From assembly GCF_034314045.1 (NCBI RefSeq), contig NZ_JAVIWL010000001.1, forward strand, positions 2,604,001 through 2,668,000: a DNA stretch of 64,000 bases, written 5' to 3'. The position numbers and the translations under genes were made by a program. Shown here piece after piece: positions 33,533 through 42,543 of this stretch; within the stretch, counting starts at the first letter, position 1, and each line of letters begins with the position of its first letter. The stretch comes from Glaciimonas sp. CA11.2. GTDB taxonomy: Bacteria; Pseudomonadota; Gammaproteobacteria; Burkholderiales; Burkholderiaceae_D. The notes beneath the pieces are model-generated. The model made no database searches and was not told where the DNA came from. It saw only the letters and a list, made by a program, of their open reading frames with translations.

Positions 33533-34104
33533 CGTGAGTTTCCTTTTCGGTTATTGATCGATGTGAAAAAACAGTTTAGCCGGTTTTGAATCATTCTACC
33601 GTTGCATAAAAACAACTAATTATAGGCCGAGTGGAGATGCGCGTGAGCGCTCGTGGTGAGAGACCTATCTTGCCAGATAACGTGACAACTTACCATGGGG
33701 GATCTGCACCTGCTTCATTCTTCAGAAGCGTGAAACTTGCCATTTTGTATTCGTCGCGCGTGGGCAAACTATCTTTCACTACAAGCATTCCTGAGAAAGA
33801 AAAATTGGCCGTTTTGCCTCACATTCATTTGACAATAAGAATCATTCGTATTAAATTTTGCCCTACCGTAGAATCATGCAAAATGTGAATATTGCCCTTT
33901 GGAATATTACGGGCACAGTCGAAGAACGCGTCGCTTACTTATAACTCTTATTTATAGCTTTATTTATATCTGTTTATTGCTTTTGTAATCTTAGTCAGCC
34001 AACTGGGTTTTTATCCGGCCAGCCAGCCAATTGCTTCACCGTAAAAACACTTTATTGCCCGATTAATACGTCGGGCACACTCTGACTGATCAAGGAATTA
34101 AGTA
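33533..34104. other. Intergenic region with the promoter of the siderophore receptor operon
   Basis: About 570 bases. An 85-codon frame at 33631-33888 overlaps the Fur-like site and is not called. The only recognisable element is the Fur-like box described separately; an AT-rich leader of about 250 bases follows it. Confidence 0.5.
33831..33849 (+). promoter_or_regulatory. Probable Fur box upstream of the siderophore receptor gene
   Basis: GACAATAAGAATCATTCGT matches the 19-base Fur consensus GATAATGATAATCATTATC at 13 positions, including an intact AATCATT core. It lies about 255 bases upstream of the receptor ATG. With the downstream iron-uptake genes, repression by Fur-Fe(II) is the natural inference. 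Confidence 0.6.
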
Positions 34105-36309
34105 ATGAACCGACGTCTCACGCCATTGGCCGCCGCTTTGCTGGCAGCCTTTGCAGCGCCTGTTGCCATGCAGCAAACCGCCTTCGCACAAACCGTACAA
34201 ACCACACCGGCTGCACAAACTACCCAAGCTGAAGCAACTTTACCTGAAGTCGCGGTCAAAAGTCAGATTGATAAATCAGACTACAATCCCGTCACAAGTA
34301 CTGTTGGTGGCAAGGTTGCTACGCAGATTCGTGACATTCCGCAATCGGTGAATGTCATTAATCGTGCAGTTCTTGAAGCCCAGGGCGCTGCCTCGCTGCA
34401 AGAAGCGCTGCGCAATGTGCCGGGTATTACAATCGGCGGCGCTGAAGGCGGGCAAATCGGTAACAACTTCAATTTGCGTGGTTTTAGTGCGCGTACCGAC
34501 ATGTATCTCGATGGTTCGCGTGATCGCGGTCAGTATTATCGTGACACGTACTATTTGGAATCAGTCGAAGTGTTGAAGGGTCCTTCGTCGATGTTATTCG
34601 GCCGTGGATCAACTGGTGGCGTGATTAACCAAGTCAGCAAGACGCCATTTTTGACAGATGCGAATCAAGTATCTCTGAGCGCTGACACCAACGGCGGCGT
34701 GCGTTCGACGGGCGACTTTAATCGCAAGTTGTCCGATACTTCGGCGTTCCGCATCGAAATGATGGGGCAACAAGCAAAAACAAATCGTGACCAGATGACC
34801 AATCAGGATTTCGGTGTTGCTCCTTCGCTGCGTTTCGGCATCGGTACACCAACTGAAGTGACCTTGTCCGCGTTGATTTCACACAATCGCGAGATGCCGG
34901 ATTATGGTCTGCCACCGGTAAATAATCATCCAGCGCAAGTCTCGCGCGATACTTTTTATGGTCTCAATGACGATCGTACTATTCAGGACGTCGCAATCGT
35001 CAGTGCGCGCGTTGAGCACAAGATTAACGAAAATGTGACCTTGCGTAATCAGACGCAGTACAGCGATTACGTCACGAATGCACGGGAAACAGCGGCTAAT
35101 AACGTTGGTACAGTCACTAACGGTACCTTTACTGCATTGCCAACGGTTTCACAGGGCAACACGACTGCATTGCCTTTGAGTCAGCTTTATGTCAAGTTAG
35201 CTAGCCATGACCGTAACATTCATGACCAATCGTTAGACAATCAAACCGACTTGATCGCCAAGTTCGATACCGGCACGCTCAAGCATACCTTGATCGTTGG
35301 GTCTGAAATTAGCCACGACGAATATGACAATGCTGGCACTACGCGTAACAATTTGCCGATCGTCACAATGGTTGATCCCGTCTATCAATCACAACCGTCG
35401 AACGTCACCACAACGGTCGGCAATCGCGCCAAGTCTAGCGCGAATGCGCTGGCGGCCTATGTAAACGACACTGTCGCTTTAAATAAGGAATGGAAACTGG
35501 TTGGCGGCGTGCGTTGGGACCGCTATCAGGCTGAACTGAACAACAGCATCGCTACTGGTACGCCAGCGTTGACCCGCGCGGACCAAACGGTGAATTTCAC
35601 CAGTGTTCGTGCTGGTGTGATTTATCAACCAACCGATGCGCAATCTTACTACGCGTCGTACGGCACTTCGTTCAATCCTTCATTGGAACAATTGACCGTC
35701 ACTTCAGGTCTCCAGAACGTGGCTCCAGAGACGAATAAATCATATGAAATCGGTGCTAAATGGGATCTGTTCAATGGCGATCTGTCCCTCACATCGGCGA
35801 TATTCGATATTGAAAAAACCAATGCGCGATCATTAGTCACGACAGGTGTTTATCAGCTCGACGGCGATGTGCGTGTTACCGGTTTTGAATTGGGTGCAAG
35901 CGGTCACATCACGCCGCAATGGCAAGTTATCGGCGGCTATACGCATTTGAATCCGACCGTCATACATGCCTCCGCAGCAGATGGCACGCAAGGTAAAACG
36001 CTAGCCAATACACCACGCGACAACTTGACTTTGTGGACTACCTATAACCTGACCAAAATTTGGGAAGTCGGCGGCGGTATGCTGTATATGTCGAGTCGTT
36101 TCGCCAGCAATACCAACGTGGTTTCTGCAGGTGGTTACACGCGTTTTGATGCTACTGTCGCGTATCATCAACCAAAATATGATCTGCGTTTGAATCTACT
36201 CAACTTGACCAATAAGCATTACATTGACGCGTTGATCCCTTCTGACGGTGGTCGTTCGGTTCCGGGTGTTGGCATCACGCTGCTAGCAAGCGTAAACTAT
36301 CGTTTTTAG
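34105..36309 (+). CDS. TonB-dependent siderophore receptor (Fiu/PiuA-like)
   Basis: 734 residues; AAGGA eight bases before the ATG. A signal peptide ends near 'MQQTAFAQ'. The plug domain (about 60-190) has 'IRDIPQSVNVINRAVLEAQGAASLQEALRNVPGI' and 'SVEVLKGPSSMLFGRGSTGGVINQVSKTP', the standard siderophore receptor motifs. A 22-strand barrel follows and ends in 'VNYRF', the outer-membrane C-terminal signature. It imports a ferric siderophore with TonB energy; the Fiu/PiuA group uses catecholates. The next gene, 18 bases downstream, is piuC, the usual partner. No obvious signalling (FecA-type) N-terminal extension, so regulation is probably by Fur. Confidence 0.93.
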   Translation: MNRRLTPLAAALLAAFAAPVAMQQTAFAQTVQTTPAAQTTQAEATLPEVAVKSQIDKSDYNPVTSTVGGKVATQIRDIPQSVNVINRAVLEAQGAASLQEALRNVPGITIGGAEGGQIGNNFNLRGFSARTDMYLDGSRDRGQYYRDTYYLESVEVLKGPSSMLFGRGSTGGVINQVSKTPFLTDANQVSLSADTNGGVRSTGDFNRKLSDTSAFRIEMMGQQAKTNRDQMTNQDFGVAPSLRFGIGTPTEVTLSALISHNREMPDYGLPPVNNHPAQVSRDTFYGLNDDRTIQDVAIVSARVEHKINENVTLRNQTQYSDYVTNARETAANNVGTVTNGTFTALPTVSQGNTTALPLSQLYVKLASHDRNIHDQSLDNQTDLIAKFDTGTLKHTLIVGSEISHDEYDNAGTTRNNLPIVTMVDPVYQSQPSNVTTTVGNRAKSSANALAAYVNDTVALNKEWKLVGGVRWDRYQAELNNSIATGTPALTRADQTVNFTSVRAGVIYQPTDAQSYYASYGTSFNPSLEQLTVTSGLQNVAPETNKSYEIGAKWDLFNGDLSLTSAIFDIEKTNARSLVTTGVYQLDGDVRVTGFELGASGHITPQWQVIGGYTHLNPTVIHASAADGTQGKTLANTPRDNLTLWTTYNLTKIWEVGGGMLYMSSRFASNTNVVSAGGYTRFDATVAYHQPKYDLRLNLLNLTNKHYIDALIPSDGGRSVPGVGITLLASVNYRF

Positions 36310-36327
36310 TGTGAAGGTGATCGACCC

Positions 36328-37014
36328 ATGTTGTTAGAAATCCCCAAGGTATTGAACGCCGAGCAACTTCTTCTGGTGCGAGATAAACTAAACGCTGCGG
36401 GGGACGCATGGGTTGATGGTCGTGCGACGGCTGGCCATCAAGGCGCTCAGGTCAAGCGCAATTTGCAAATCAATGAACACGCGCCGATAGCAATTGAACT
36501 GGGTGATTTGATTTTGGCCGAGCTGGAGCGTCATCCTCTTTTTATCAGCGCCACACTGCCGCATCATGTCTATCCGCCGATGTTCAATCTGTATCAAGGC
36601 GGAATGGCGTTTGGCAGCCATGTTGACGGTGCAATAAGGCAGGTTCCGGGAAGTCGGCTCAAGATACGCACCGACATCTCGGTGACGCTTTTTTTGAGTG
36701 AACCGGATACCTACGACGGCGGAGAATTGCTGATCGAGGACACCTACGGTGTGCAGTCGGTCAAACTGCCGGCTGGCCATATGATCGTCTATCCGGCCAC
36801 CAGTTTGCATCAGGTCAAGCCCGTAACACGTGGCGCGCGACTAGCCGCATTCTTCTGGGTCCAGAGCATGATTCGGGATGATGGACAACGGACTTTGTTA
36901 TACGATCTGGATAGCGCGATTCAACGTCTTAATCAAAGCGCCGCCGATCCGCACGCGTTGGTCCAATTGACCGGTAGTTATCATAATTTGCTCCGCATGT
37001 GGACCGACATATAG
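36328..37014 (+). CDS. piuC: Fe(II)/2-oxoglutarate-dependent PKHD-type hydroxylase PiuC
   Basis: 228 residues. The Fe(II) site is H98-x-D100 in 'SHVDGA' and H161 in 'TSLHQV'; R170 in 'GARLAAFFW' binds 2-oxoglutarate. Further family features are '[12 protein letters not shown]' and '[19 protein letters not shown]'. The length matches PiuC/YbiX. Proteins of this family are genetically tied to TonB-dependent siderophore receptors, here 18 bases upstream, and are iron-regulated; the hydroxylated substrate is not settled. Co-transcription with the receptor is likely. It ends about 70 bases before the convergent copper operon. Confidence 0.95.
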   Translation: MLLEIPKVLNAEQLLLVRDKLNAAGDAWVDGRATAGHQGAQVKRNLQINEHAPIAIELGDLILAELERHPLFISATLPHHVYPPMFNLYQGGMAFGSHVDGAIRQVPGSRLKIRTDISVTLFLSEPDTYDGGELLIEDTYGVQSVKLPAGHMIVYPATSLHQVKPVTRGARLAAFFWVQSMIRDDGQRTLLYDLDSAIQRLNQSAADPHALVQLTGSYHNLLRMWTDI

Positions 37015-37027
37015 TTATAGGACTTCC

Positions 37028-37045
37028 AAAAACCGCCCGGGCGGT
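37028..37045 (-). terminator. Probable terminator of the leftward copper operon
   Basis: The perfect palindrome ACCGCCCGGGCGGT (37032-37045) is followed on the minus strand by a T-run (AAAAA at 37028-37032). It lies about 45 bases past the copD stop and 15 bases past the convergent piuC stop. Without a loop of its own it must melt centrally; a longer alternative stem with ACCGCCC at 37060-37066 is possible. Confidence 0.55.
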
Positions 37046-37087
37046 GTTGTGCTTTCTTAACCGCCCTAGCGTACTGTCTTAAATTCC

Positions 37088-37975
37088 TTATTGCACTGGC
37101 ATCGTCGTTCCCAACTTTGCAGCCAATACCAGCACGACCAACAGCACGATCAGTTCGGCTATCAATACTCGCCTGAAACCGGCTGCACCGGCGTTTTTAT
37201 TGCGGTCTAGTTGTGTTAGCCAATACCAGCGGTTGCGTAATCCTAAGCCGGAGGCAATCAGCACGGCGCACAGTTTGGCCAGCAATATCCAGGCATAGTC
37301 AGAAGCCCAGATATCGCTCGCATGTCCCATCGTTCTTGCTACATTAAACAAGCCGCTCCCAATGACGAGGAGGAGAGCCCACGTGGCGACTTCAGAGAGA
37401 CGATGCGCCAGCGCGCTGCGTTGGGATAAACCCCAATGCTTCCAGTCGGTGCTAAGTAACGCGCAGACAATTACCGATCCAACCCAAGTTGTCGCCGCTA
37501 ATATGTGCGCCGTGTGAATCAATACCCAAAAGCTGAAAAACCCCTGATCTGCCGCGTGCCCGGTTGCGGCCCGTGCAAATGAGAATCCGATCAGGCCAAG
37601 TATAAACAGCTCACGACGTGCAGGAATGTTGACTGCCATGACCGCAATTGCCAAGAAGATCCATGCGGCGAACGCTAACCAAAGCATCTCCCCAAAATGC
37701 GATTGCGTTAATACCAGCCATAAAGATGTTGGAAGGTCGCTAAGATTGCTGTCGGTCATTGCGATGGTACTGAAGCAGTAATACGCCAGCAGGCCAACAC
37801 CGAGCAACCAGCAAGCCCAGCGGGTGATGTTATCGAGTCGGTGAGATGGCGCCCCCGATAACGCCGCCGATCTCAGTGCTGGTCGCAGCACAACCACGCC
37901 AATCGCTATTGCCAGCGCAGCGTTCATTATTGCCGCAAACAATGGTTGCAGCCAGTTGGCGGCGACCGATCCCAT
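37088..37975 (-). CDS. copD: CopD family copper resistance membrane protein
   Basis: 295 residues from the ATG at 37975, which overlaps the copC stop in TGATG, so translation is coupled. About eight membrane segments with the CopD core: 'LIHTAHILAATTWVGSVIVCALLS' and 'LSEVATWALLLVIGSGLFNVARTMGHASDIWASDYAWILLAKLCAVLIASGLGLRNRWYW'. The gene encodes the inner-membrane partner of CopC in copper uptake or tolerance. A longer frame upstream (to 38038) overlaps copC out of phase and is not the start. Last gene of the copper operon. Confidence 0.93.
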   Translation of the reverse strand: MGSVAANWLQPLFAAIMNAALAIAIGVVVLRPALRSAALSGAPSHRLDNITRWACWLLGVGLLAYYCFSTIAMTDSNLSDLPTSLWLVLTQSHFGEMLWLAFAAWIFLAIAVMAVNIPARRELFILGLIGFSFARAATGHAADQGFFSFWVLIHTAHILAATTWVGSVIVCALLSTDWKHWGLSQRSALAHRLSEVATWALLLVIGSGLFNVARTMGHASDIWASDYAWILLAKLCAVLIASGLGLRNRWYWLTQLDRNKNAGAAGFRRVLIAELIVLLVVLVLAAKLGTTMPVQ

Positions 37976-38367
37976 CACTTGACCGTGAAGGTATAAGTGC
38001 CTTGCGTACGGTGTCCATCGTCTGCTACCGCAACCCATTTCACGTGATAAACGCCTGTTGGCAGCGTTGGCAAGGGCACATGCATAGTCTTGTGCGTCGT
38101 GCTATCAACTTCGGCCTTGGCGCTGTTGATTTGCTTGCCTTGCGCATTACTGACGATCAGGCTGCTGAATGCTGGTTCCAGCGCTTCGTCATACGTGATG
38201 CGAACTTCTTGCGGTGTACTGACGACCGCACCTGCCGATGGCGATTGCGTCTCAGGATGCGCGTGGGCAAAGGCTTGACCAATGCCACCTAAGCAAATTG
38301 CGCCGAATGTGATCAGCGCAATCTGGCGCAGGAAGGTTCGAACGGATGAAAAATAAAGTTTTTGCAT
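37975..38367 (-). CDS. copC: CopC-type periplasmic copper-binding protein
   Basis: 130 residues; AAAGG seven bases before the ATG. A signal peptide ends at 'GQAFAHA', leaving a mature N-terminus 'HPETQSPSAGAVV', so the copper site begins with a His at or next to the N-terminus. The mature domain is an immunoglobulin-like sandwich: 'EVRITYDEALEPAFSSLIVSNAQG' and 'GVYHVKWVAVADDGHRTQGTYTFTVK', with the conserved D-x-H of the Cu(II) site in 'DDGH'. It binds copper in the periplasm and hands it to CopD. Its stop overlaps the copD start by one base. Confidence 0.94.
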   Translation of the reverse strand: MQKLYFSSVRTFLRQIALITFGAICLGGIGQAFAHAHPETQSPSAGAVVSTPQEVRITYDEALEPAFSSLIVSNAQGKQINSAKAEVDSTTHKTMHVPLPTLPTGVYHVKWVAVADDGHRTQGTYTFTVK

Positions 38368-38378
38368 GGTATTACCTT

Positions 38379-39281
38379 TTAGAAAATGGGTTTTCCGACT
38401 GAATGCGGGAACATGTCATCGAAGAAAATATGGGTTTGGATGAGTACGCCAATACCATGCCCGCTGGCACTATTGGCCGGAATTTGCGCTTCCAATCCGA
38501 TCTGACCCAAGCGCGACTCCCAGATAACACCAGGGTTTATCGTTCCGGTCGTATGGCCAGAACAGCTGCCGCTGGTGCAAGTGCTCATCGCCAGTTCAAC
38601 GATTGGAATCATATTGGCAAAAGGCTTGGATAACCCGACGTTTTTGACGAACGATTGCAGGTAAGGCAAGCTGTATTGCAGCGTCATGCCCCAGTTCAGC
38701 GCATTGGGAACATTGCTATTGCTTGCAGTTTGCTGCCCGACCGTACCGGTAATAGCCAACGGCTTAAGCCAGCGCAGCGCTTCGGGTAAATCGCCGAATC
38801 CTTTGCCCGCGTAAATTGTTGGCGTATACGTTGAATAACTGCTGCCGATTGCTTTACTGCCAGTGCCGCCGATATCAGTATCAATCCCGACCGACAACAG
38901 GAACTCGTGCACAGGGTTCACGTAGGCCATGTATTTGATACCAAGTCTCAGGTTGTCGAATCCCTTTACGGTGGGATCACCGGCAGCGCGTTGTGTGGCG
39001 TAGTTGGTGCCAACACTGATCGCCAGATTGGAGGTGATGGTTTTGGCGTAGTTGACCGATAAGCTATTGACGCTGGCGGTATTGCCGTCGTCATTTAGTG
39101 TTCTGATGTGACCGAACTGAAAATCAAGTTCGTCGCCGACACCGGGATCATCAACCGCCATCGTTGCTGGAAAGATACGGTCGCCTGCTACGGCATGTGC
39201 ATGACCAAGTGGCGCGAGACTTGCGATAGCAAGGCCAAACGCCGCACGAGTAAGTGCGTTTCGCATGTTGTCAACATCCAT
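38379..39281 (-). CDS. Predicted outer-membrane beta-barrel protein of the copper operon
   Basis: About 300 residues from the ATG at 39281; an ATG at 39266 is the alternative, and the frame is open up to 39344 without a better ribosome site. A signal peptide ends near 'LGHAHAVAG'. The body is rich in alternating strands ('QFGHIRTLNDDGNTASVNSLSVNYAKTI', 'NLRLGIKYMAYV', 'HEFLLSVGIDTDIGGTG') typical of a small barrel of the transporter/'phenol MetA' kind. Two cysteines sit in 'STCTSGSCSGH'. It lies 11 bases upstream of copC and belongs to the same operon. Function unknown; outer-membrane copper passage is a guess. Confidence 0.75.
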   Translation of the reverse strand: MDVDNMRNALTRAAFGLAIASLAPLGHAHAVAGDRIFPATMAVDDPGVGDELDFQFGHIRTLNDDGNTASVNSLSVNYAKTITSNLAISVGTNYATQRAAGDPTVKGFDNLRLGIKYMAYVNPVHEFLLSVGIDTDIGGTGSKAIGSSYSTYTPTIYAGKGFGDLPEALRWLKPLAITGTVGQQTASNSNVPNALNWGMTLQYSLPYLQSFVKNVGLSKPFANMIPIVELAMSTCTSGSCSGHTTGTINPGVIWESRLGQIGLEAQIPANSASGHGIGVLIQTHIFFDDMFPHSVGKPIF

Positions 39282-39359
39282 TGAGAAAGAGTGATGAAGC
39301 AAGTTGCCGCGCAGCATAAAAGGCAAAGCGCGGCAGGATGTCAAAAATCCAGAATGGTC

Positions 39360-39881
39360 TTAAAACAGCGGCGGAGGTTGTGGACGACTTGCGGCGGCGA
39401 CAGTGCGTGGGCGGAATGCGGCGCCGAGTATGGCGATGAAGGCGTGGTGGATGTGGGCGACGGCAGCGAGTTGCGGCAGCGTATTGACTAAAAAAGGACT
39501 ATGTGAAAAGAGATTGCAGTAACCGCAGGCTTCCTGACCGTCTTGACCGTCTTGACCTCGATGATCTTGATGACCAGAATGCGCTCGTTGCGTCTGTTGC
39601 GACTGTTGCTCAGGCAGACGGTGCGTCATACCCTTCATTCCCGACATTCCCATCATATCGTGCATCTTTGATGCGCCATGGTCGATATTATCCGCTTCGG
39701 CGGATGCCGCCGTATGAACTATGCAGAGCGGTGACGCTTGAATAATCTGTGCCAGCATGGGTGTTCTACTGTGAAACCGCTTGGCCGCCAACGTTTGCGA
39801 AATCATAGGCGCGAACCCACTTATCAAGATAACTAGTATCCCAATCCACGCGCCATAGTGCATTCGTCGTAAAGCCAGCAT
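39360..39881 (-). CDS. DUF2946 family membrane protein
   Basis: 173 residues from the ATG at 39881; a GTG six codons upstream keeps the frame. One N-terminal membrane helix ('AWIGILVILISGFAPMISQTLAAK'), then a His/Met-rich periplasmic loop ('DHGASKMHDMMGMSGMKGMTH', 'HSGHQDHRGQDG') that looks suited to metal binding. Then 'EACGYCNLFSHSPFLV', the DUF2946 core with C-x2-C, and a second hydrophobic helix. It is first in the leftward copper module with copC and copD. DUF2946 genes are often found beside copper and cobalt transport genes, supporting a metal role; no activity is known. Confidence 0.85.
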   Translation of the reverse strand: MLALRRMHYGAWIGILVILISGFAPMISQTLAAKRFHSRTPMLAQIIQASPLCIVHTAASAEADNIDHGASKMHDMMGMSGMKGMTHRLPEQQSQQTQRAHSGHQDHRGQDGQDGQEACGYCNLFSHSPFLVNTLPQLAAVAHIHHAFIAILGAAFRPRTVAAASRPQPPPLF

Positions 39882-40070
39882 ATTCAATAACCCAGCCACT
39901 ATTGTGGAGACGATACTATTATCACATAGGTATCTGGGATCATCCCAATGATATGTAGAGCAATCATTGCACCGATAAATGGTGTGATCGCATTACTGGG
40001 CCGACTCTTATTGGGGGAAGCGCAAAGAAACATCGGGCCGGTCTGATCAGAAAACATCTGACTTCACTTC

Positions 40071-40871
40071 TCAAATCGTTTCTAAATAATTATCACGAAT
40101 GCGCGCTACATCTATCCCCAAAACCCTTTCCAGATAATGCTGCATGCCGCCGTGGTCATCATCGATCACTTGCTGGGCAGCATCCAGATAAGCCGCCTCG
40201 ACCGATAGCAACGGTGCCATTACATCCTTCGGTAATCGCAGCTTTTTGACCTGTTCCTGTAGTTGCGCATTCCCCGTGGTGTTGCTGCGATTGGATTCCA
40301 GGTAATCGGCAATAATATCCGCGTGATCGATGCCGAGCGCGGATAGCAGCAGAAGACTAGCGAAGCCAGTCCTGTCTTTTCCGGCCGTGCAGTGATAAAG
40401 AATAGTGTGATTTTTCTCTGCCAGCTGTAAAAAACGCCGGTATTGGGCTTGGTATCGCACCGGAAAATCGCGATAGAACGCGATCATGAATGCACGACTG
40501 TCATCCGCGGTGCCATTCTGCAATGCAGATAGAACAGACAATTGCGACAGATTGCCCACCATGATCGGATCAGCGATCCAGTTAAACACATGTGCAAATG
40601 GCGTTTCCGCAGATTTCTTTTCACCATCAGTTCTAAAGTCAATCACCACATCCAGATTAAAGCGCTGTAATTGCGCGATATCAGTCGCCGTAGCCAGCCC
40701 GGGATTGGCGCTGCGAAGTAGTCGTCCGGTTTGAATCCGTCTGCCATCCGACGCGATTTTCCCGCCGAGGTCGCGAATATTCTGCACCTGTTGGAATAAA
40801 GATTGCAGCTCGGCTGGTGAGTCGTCAATTGACGTTTCTGTAGCGGCTGGCGATGTTGGGTTTTGTGACAA
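40071..40871 (-). CDS. Tyrosine-protein phosphatase
   Basis: 266 residues from a TTG start at 40871, with AAGGAG six bases upstream; that site fixes the start against the longer frame to 40964. The catalytic loop 'HCTAGKDRTGFASLLLLSALGI' (C-x5-R) is preceded by 'NIRDLGGKIASDGRRIQTGRLLRSANP', the N-terminal signature of the bacterial/plant tyrosine (and possibly phosphoinositide) phosphatase family. 'DYLESNRSN' follows. Cytoplasmic. It stands alone; regulation unknown. Confidence 0.92.
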   Translation of the reverse strand: MSQNPTSPAATETSIDDSPAELQSLFQQVQNIRDLGGKIASDGRRIQTGRLLRSANPGLATATDIAQLQRFNLDVVIDFRTDGEKKSAETPFAHVFNWIADPIMVGNLSQLSVLSALQNGTADDSRAFMIAFYRDFPVRYQAQYRRFLQLAEKNHTILYHCTAGKDRTGFASLLLLSALGIDHADIIADYLESNRSNTTGNAQLQEQVKKLRLPKDVMAPLLSVEAAYLDAAQQVIDDDHGGMQHYLERVLGIDVARIRDNYLETI

Positions 40872-41206
40872 AAAGATCTCCTTAATGATTGAAGCGTGTA
40901 GCGCAAGAGCTAATTGAACATCCGCATCACACTTATCCCGCCGATAGAAAACGATGGGATTCAACTGGATGCGGCGCTATACATCAGACGCTACAGAAGC
41001 CGCTAGTTTACTGCAAACCGGCCGCATGACACATTTAGCGATAAGCGTGATGATTTCTTCGCCAGCATTCTCATGCTGAATTCCTACTTATAAATGCAAA
41101 ATCCTTCGTTCAGAATTTATTCGAATTTTGGTTTAATGAATCACTATTTTTTATTGCCACTCGTTGTTCAGTTTTTGATGAAAGATACACATTATTAAGA
41201 TTGGTC
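40872..41206. other. Gene-free stretch between divergent genes
   Basis: About 335 bases. No coding-like frame. It must carry the promoters of the phosphatase gene (left) and of the organosulfur cluster (right), but I can assign no boxes. Confidence 0.45.
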
Positions 41207-42466
41207 ATGTCAGTCGTTACGCCGCAATTCATCCGCACGCAAATAAAAGGAATGCCAGCCTTGCCAGATTTTTCAACAGCAGCACATCGTATACAGAGCG
41301 ATACCGAGGCGATCGCAATAGCCCAACATCTGGCGCACGATTTTAAGCAGGAAGCTGTGGTTCGAGATCGCGAACGACGTTTACCGGTCGCTGAAATGGT
41401 ACGCTTCTCTACTAGTGGTTTAGGGGCAATCACCGTTCCGTCATCGCATGGTGGTGCCGGAGTATCGTGGGCGACCCTGGCAGAGGTAATTAGAATTATT
41501 TCGGTCGTCGACCCGGCGATTGGGCAAATCCCGCAAAACCATTTTGGGATATTGAACGTTCTTGAACAAACGGGCAGTGAAAGCCAAAAAATATTTTTTT
41601 ATAATGCGGTACTAGGTGGCGCACGACTAGGAAATGCAGGCCCCGAACGGACCACTAAAAACGTCCTGGATGTTGGGACGCGCATTACCAAAATAAGCGG
41701 TAATGATAATAACTATCTATTAAATGGCAAGCGCTTTTATTCAACCGGCGCTTTATTTGCAGATTGGATTCCAACTAAAGCGTTAGATGAATCTGGCCGC
41801 AGTGTATTTGTGTTTGTTGCACGGCAAAGTCCAGGATTAAGCATCGTGGATGATTGGTCCGGGTTTGGTCAGCGCACTACCGCCAGCGGTACAGTGATAT
41901 TCGATCAGGTGCGCGTATCTGCGCAATGTGTCGTCCCTCTCGAAAAAATCGTTGATCAGGCCAATAATACTGGTCCGGTATCGCAATTAATACAAGCGGC
42001 GATTGATGTCGGAATAGCCCGGGCAGCGTTGGAAGATACGGTCACATTTTTGCACCAAAAAAGGTGTACACCTGACGATAGCAGTCTTGCACTTGATACC
42101 AGCGATCCTTTCATTGTTAGTGATATTGGTTCGCTATTTATACGCCTTCACGCCGCTGAGGCATTGTTGGAACGTGCCGCCATTACCCTTGATCAAATGG
42201 TATCGCCGATCAATTTTGAACAGATGGCCGAGGCCTCCGTTAATGTCGCCGAAGCCAAGGTGCTGACGACTGAAATTGCATTAGACGCCAGTGAAAAATT
42301 GTTTGAACTGGTTGGTTTAGAAACAACGTCAGCTAAATATAATCTTGATCGTCATTGGCGCAATGCACGGGTTCATACCCTACATGATCCGGTTCGATGG
42401 AAATATTTTTCGGTTGGAAATTATTATCTTAATGAGATTGCGCCACCTCGTCACGCGTGGAGTTGA
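41207..42466 (+). CDS. sfnB: SfnB family acyl-CoA dehydrogenase-like flavoprotein, copy 1
   Basis: 419 residues from the ATG at 41207 (TTG two codons before keeps the frame). Acyl-CoA dehydrogenase fold: the N-domain 'IAIAQHLAHDFKQEAVVRDRERRLPVAEM', 'SGLGAITVPSSHGGAGVSW', and the mid domain 'DVGTRITKISG...LNGKRFYSTGALFADWIPTKAL', 'DDWSGFGQRTTASGTVIFDQV'. The C-terminal 'KYNLDRHWRNARVHTLHDPVRWKYFSVGNYYL' is the SfnB signature. SfnB-type flavoproteins serve assimilation of sulfur from dimethyl sulfone or related organosulfur compounds under sulfate starvation. A closely related second copy follows, with a DmoA/NtaA-type monooxygenase after that. Confidence 0.9.
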   Translation: MSVVTPQFIRTQIKGMPALPDFSTAAHRIQSDTEAIAIAQHLAHDFKQEAVVRDRERRLPVAEMVRFSTSGLGAITVPSSHGGAGVSWATLAEVIRIISVVDPAIGQIPQNHFGILNVLEQTGSESQKIFFYNAVLGGARLGNAGPERTTKNVLDVGTRITKISGNDNNYLLNGKRFYSTGALFADWIPTKALDESGRSVFVFVARQSPGLSIVDDWSGFGQRTTASGTVIFDQVRVSAQCVVPLEKIVDQANNTGPVSQLIQAAIDVGIARAALEDTVTFLHQKRCTPDDSSLALDTSDPFIVSDIGSLFIRLHAAEALLERAAITLDQMVSPINFEQMAEASVNVAEAKVLTTEIALDASEKLFELVGLETTSAKYNLDRHWRNARVHTLHDPVRWKYFSVGNYYLNEIAPPRHAWS

Positions 42467-42543
42467 TAGAACTTTTCATCTGTTGTGATCTATTTTGACG
42501 CTCTCTCACAACATTACTTTACTATTTTTTGAATAGACCTCCG

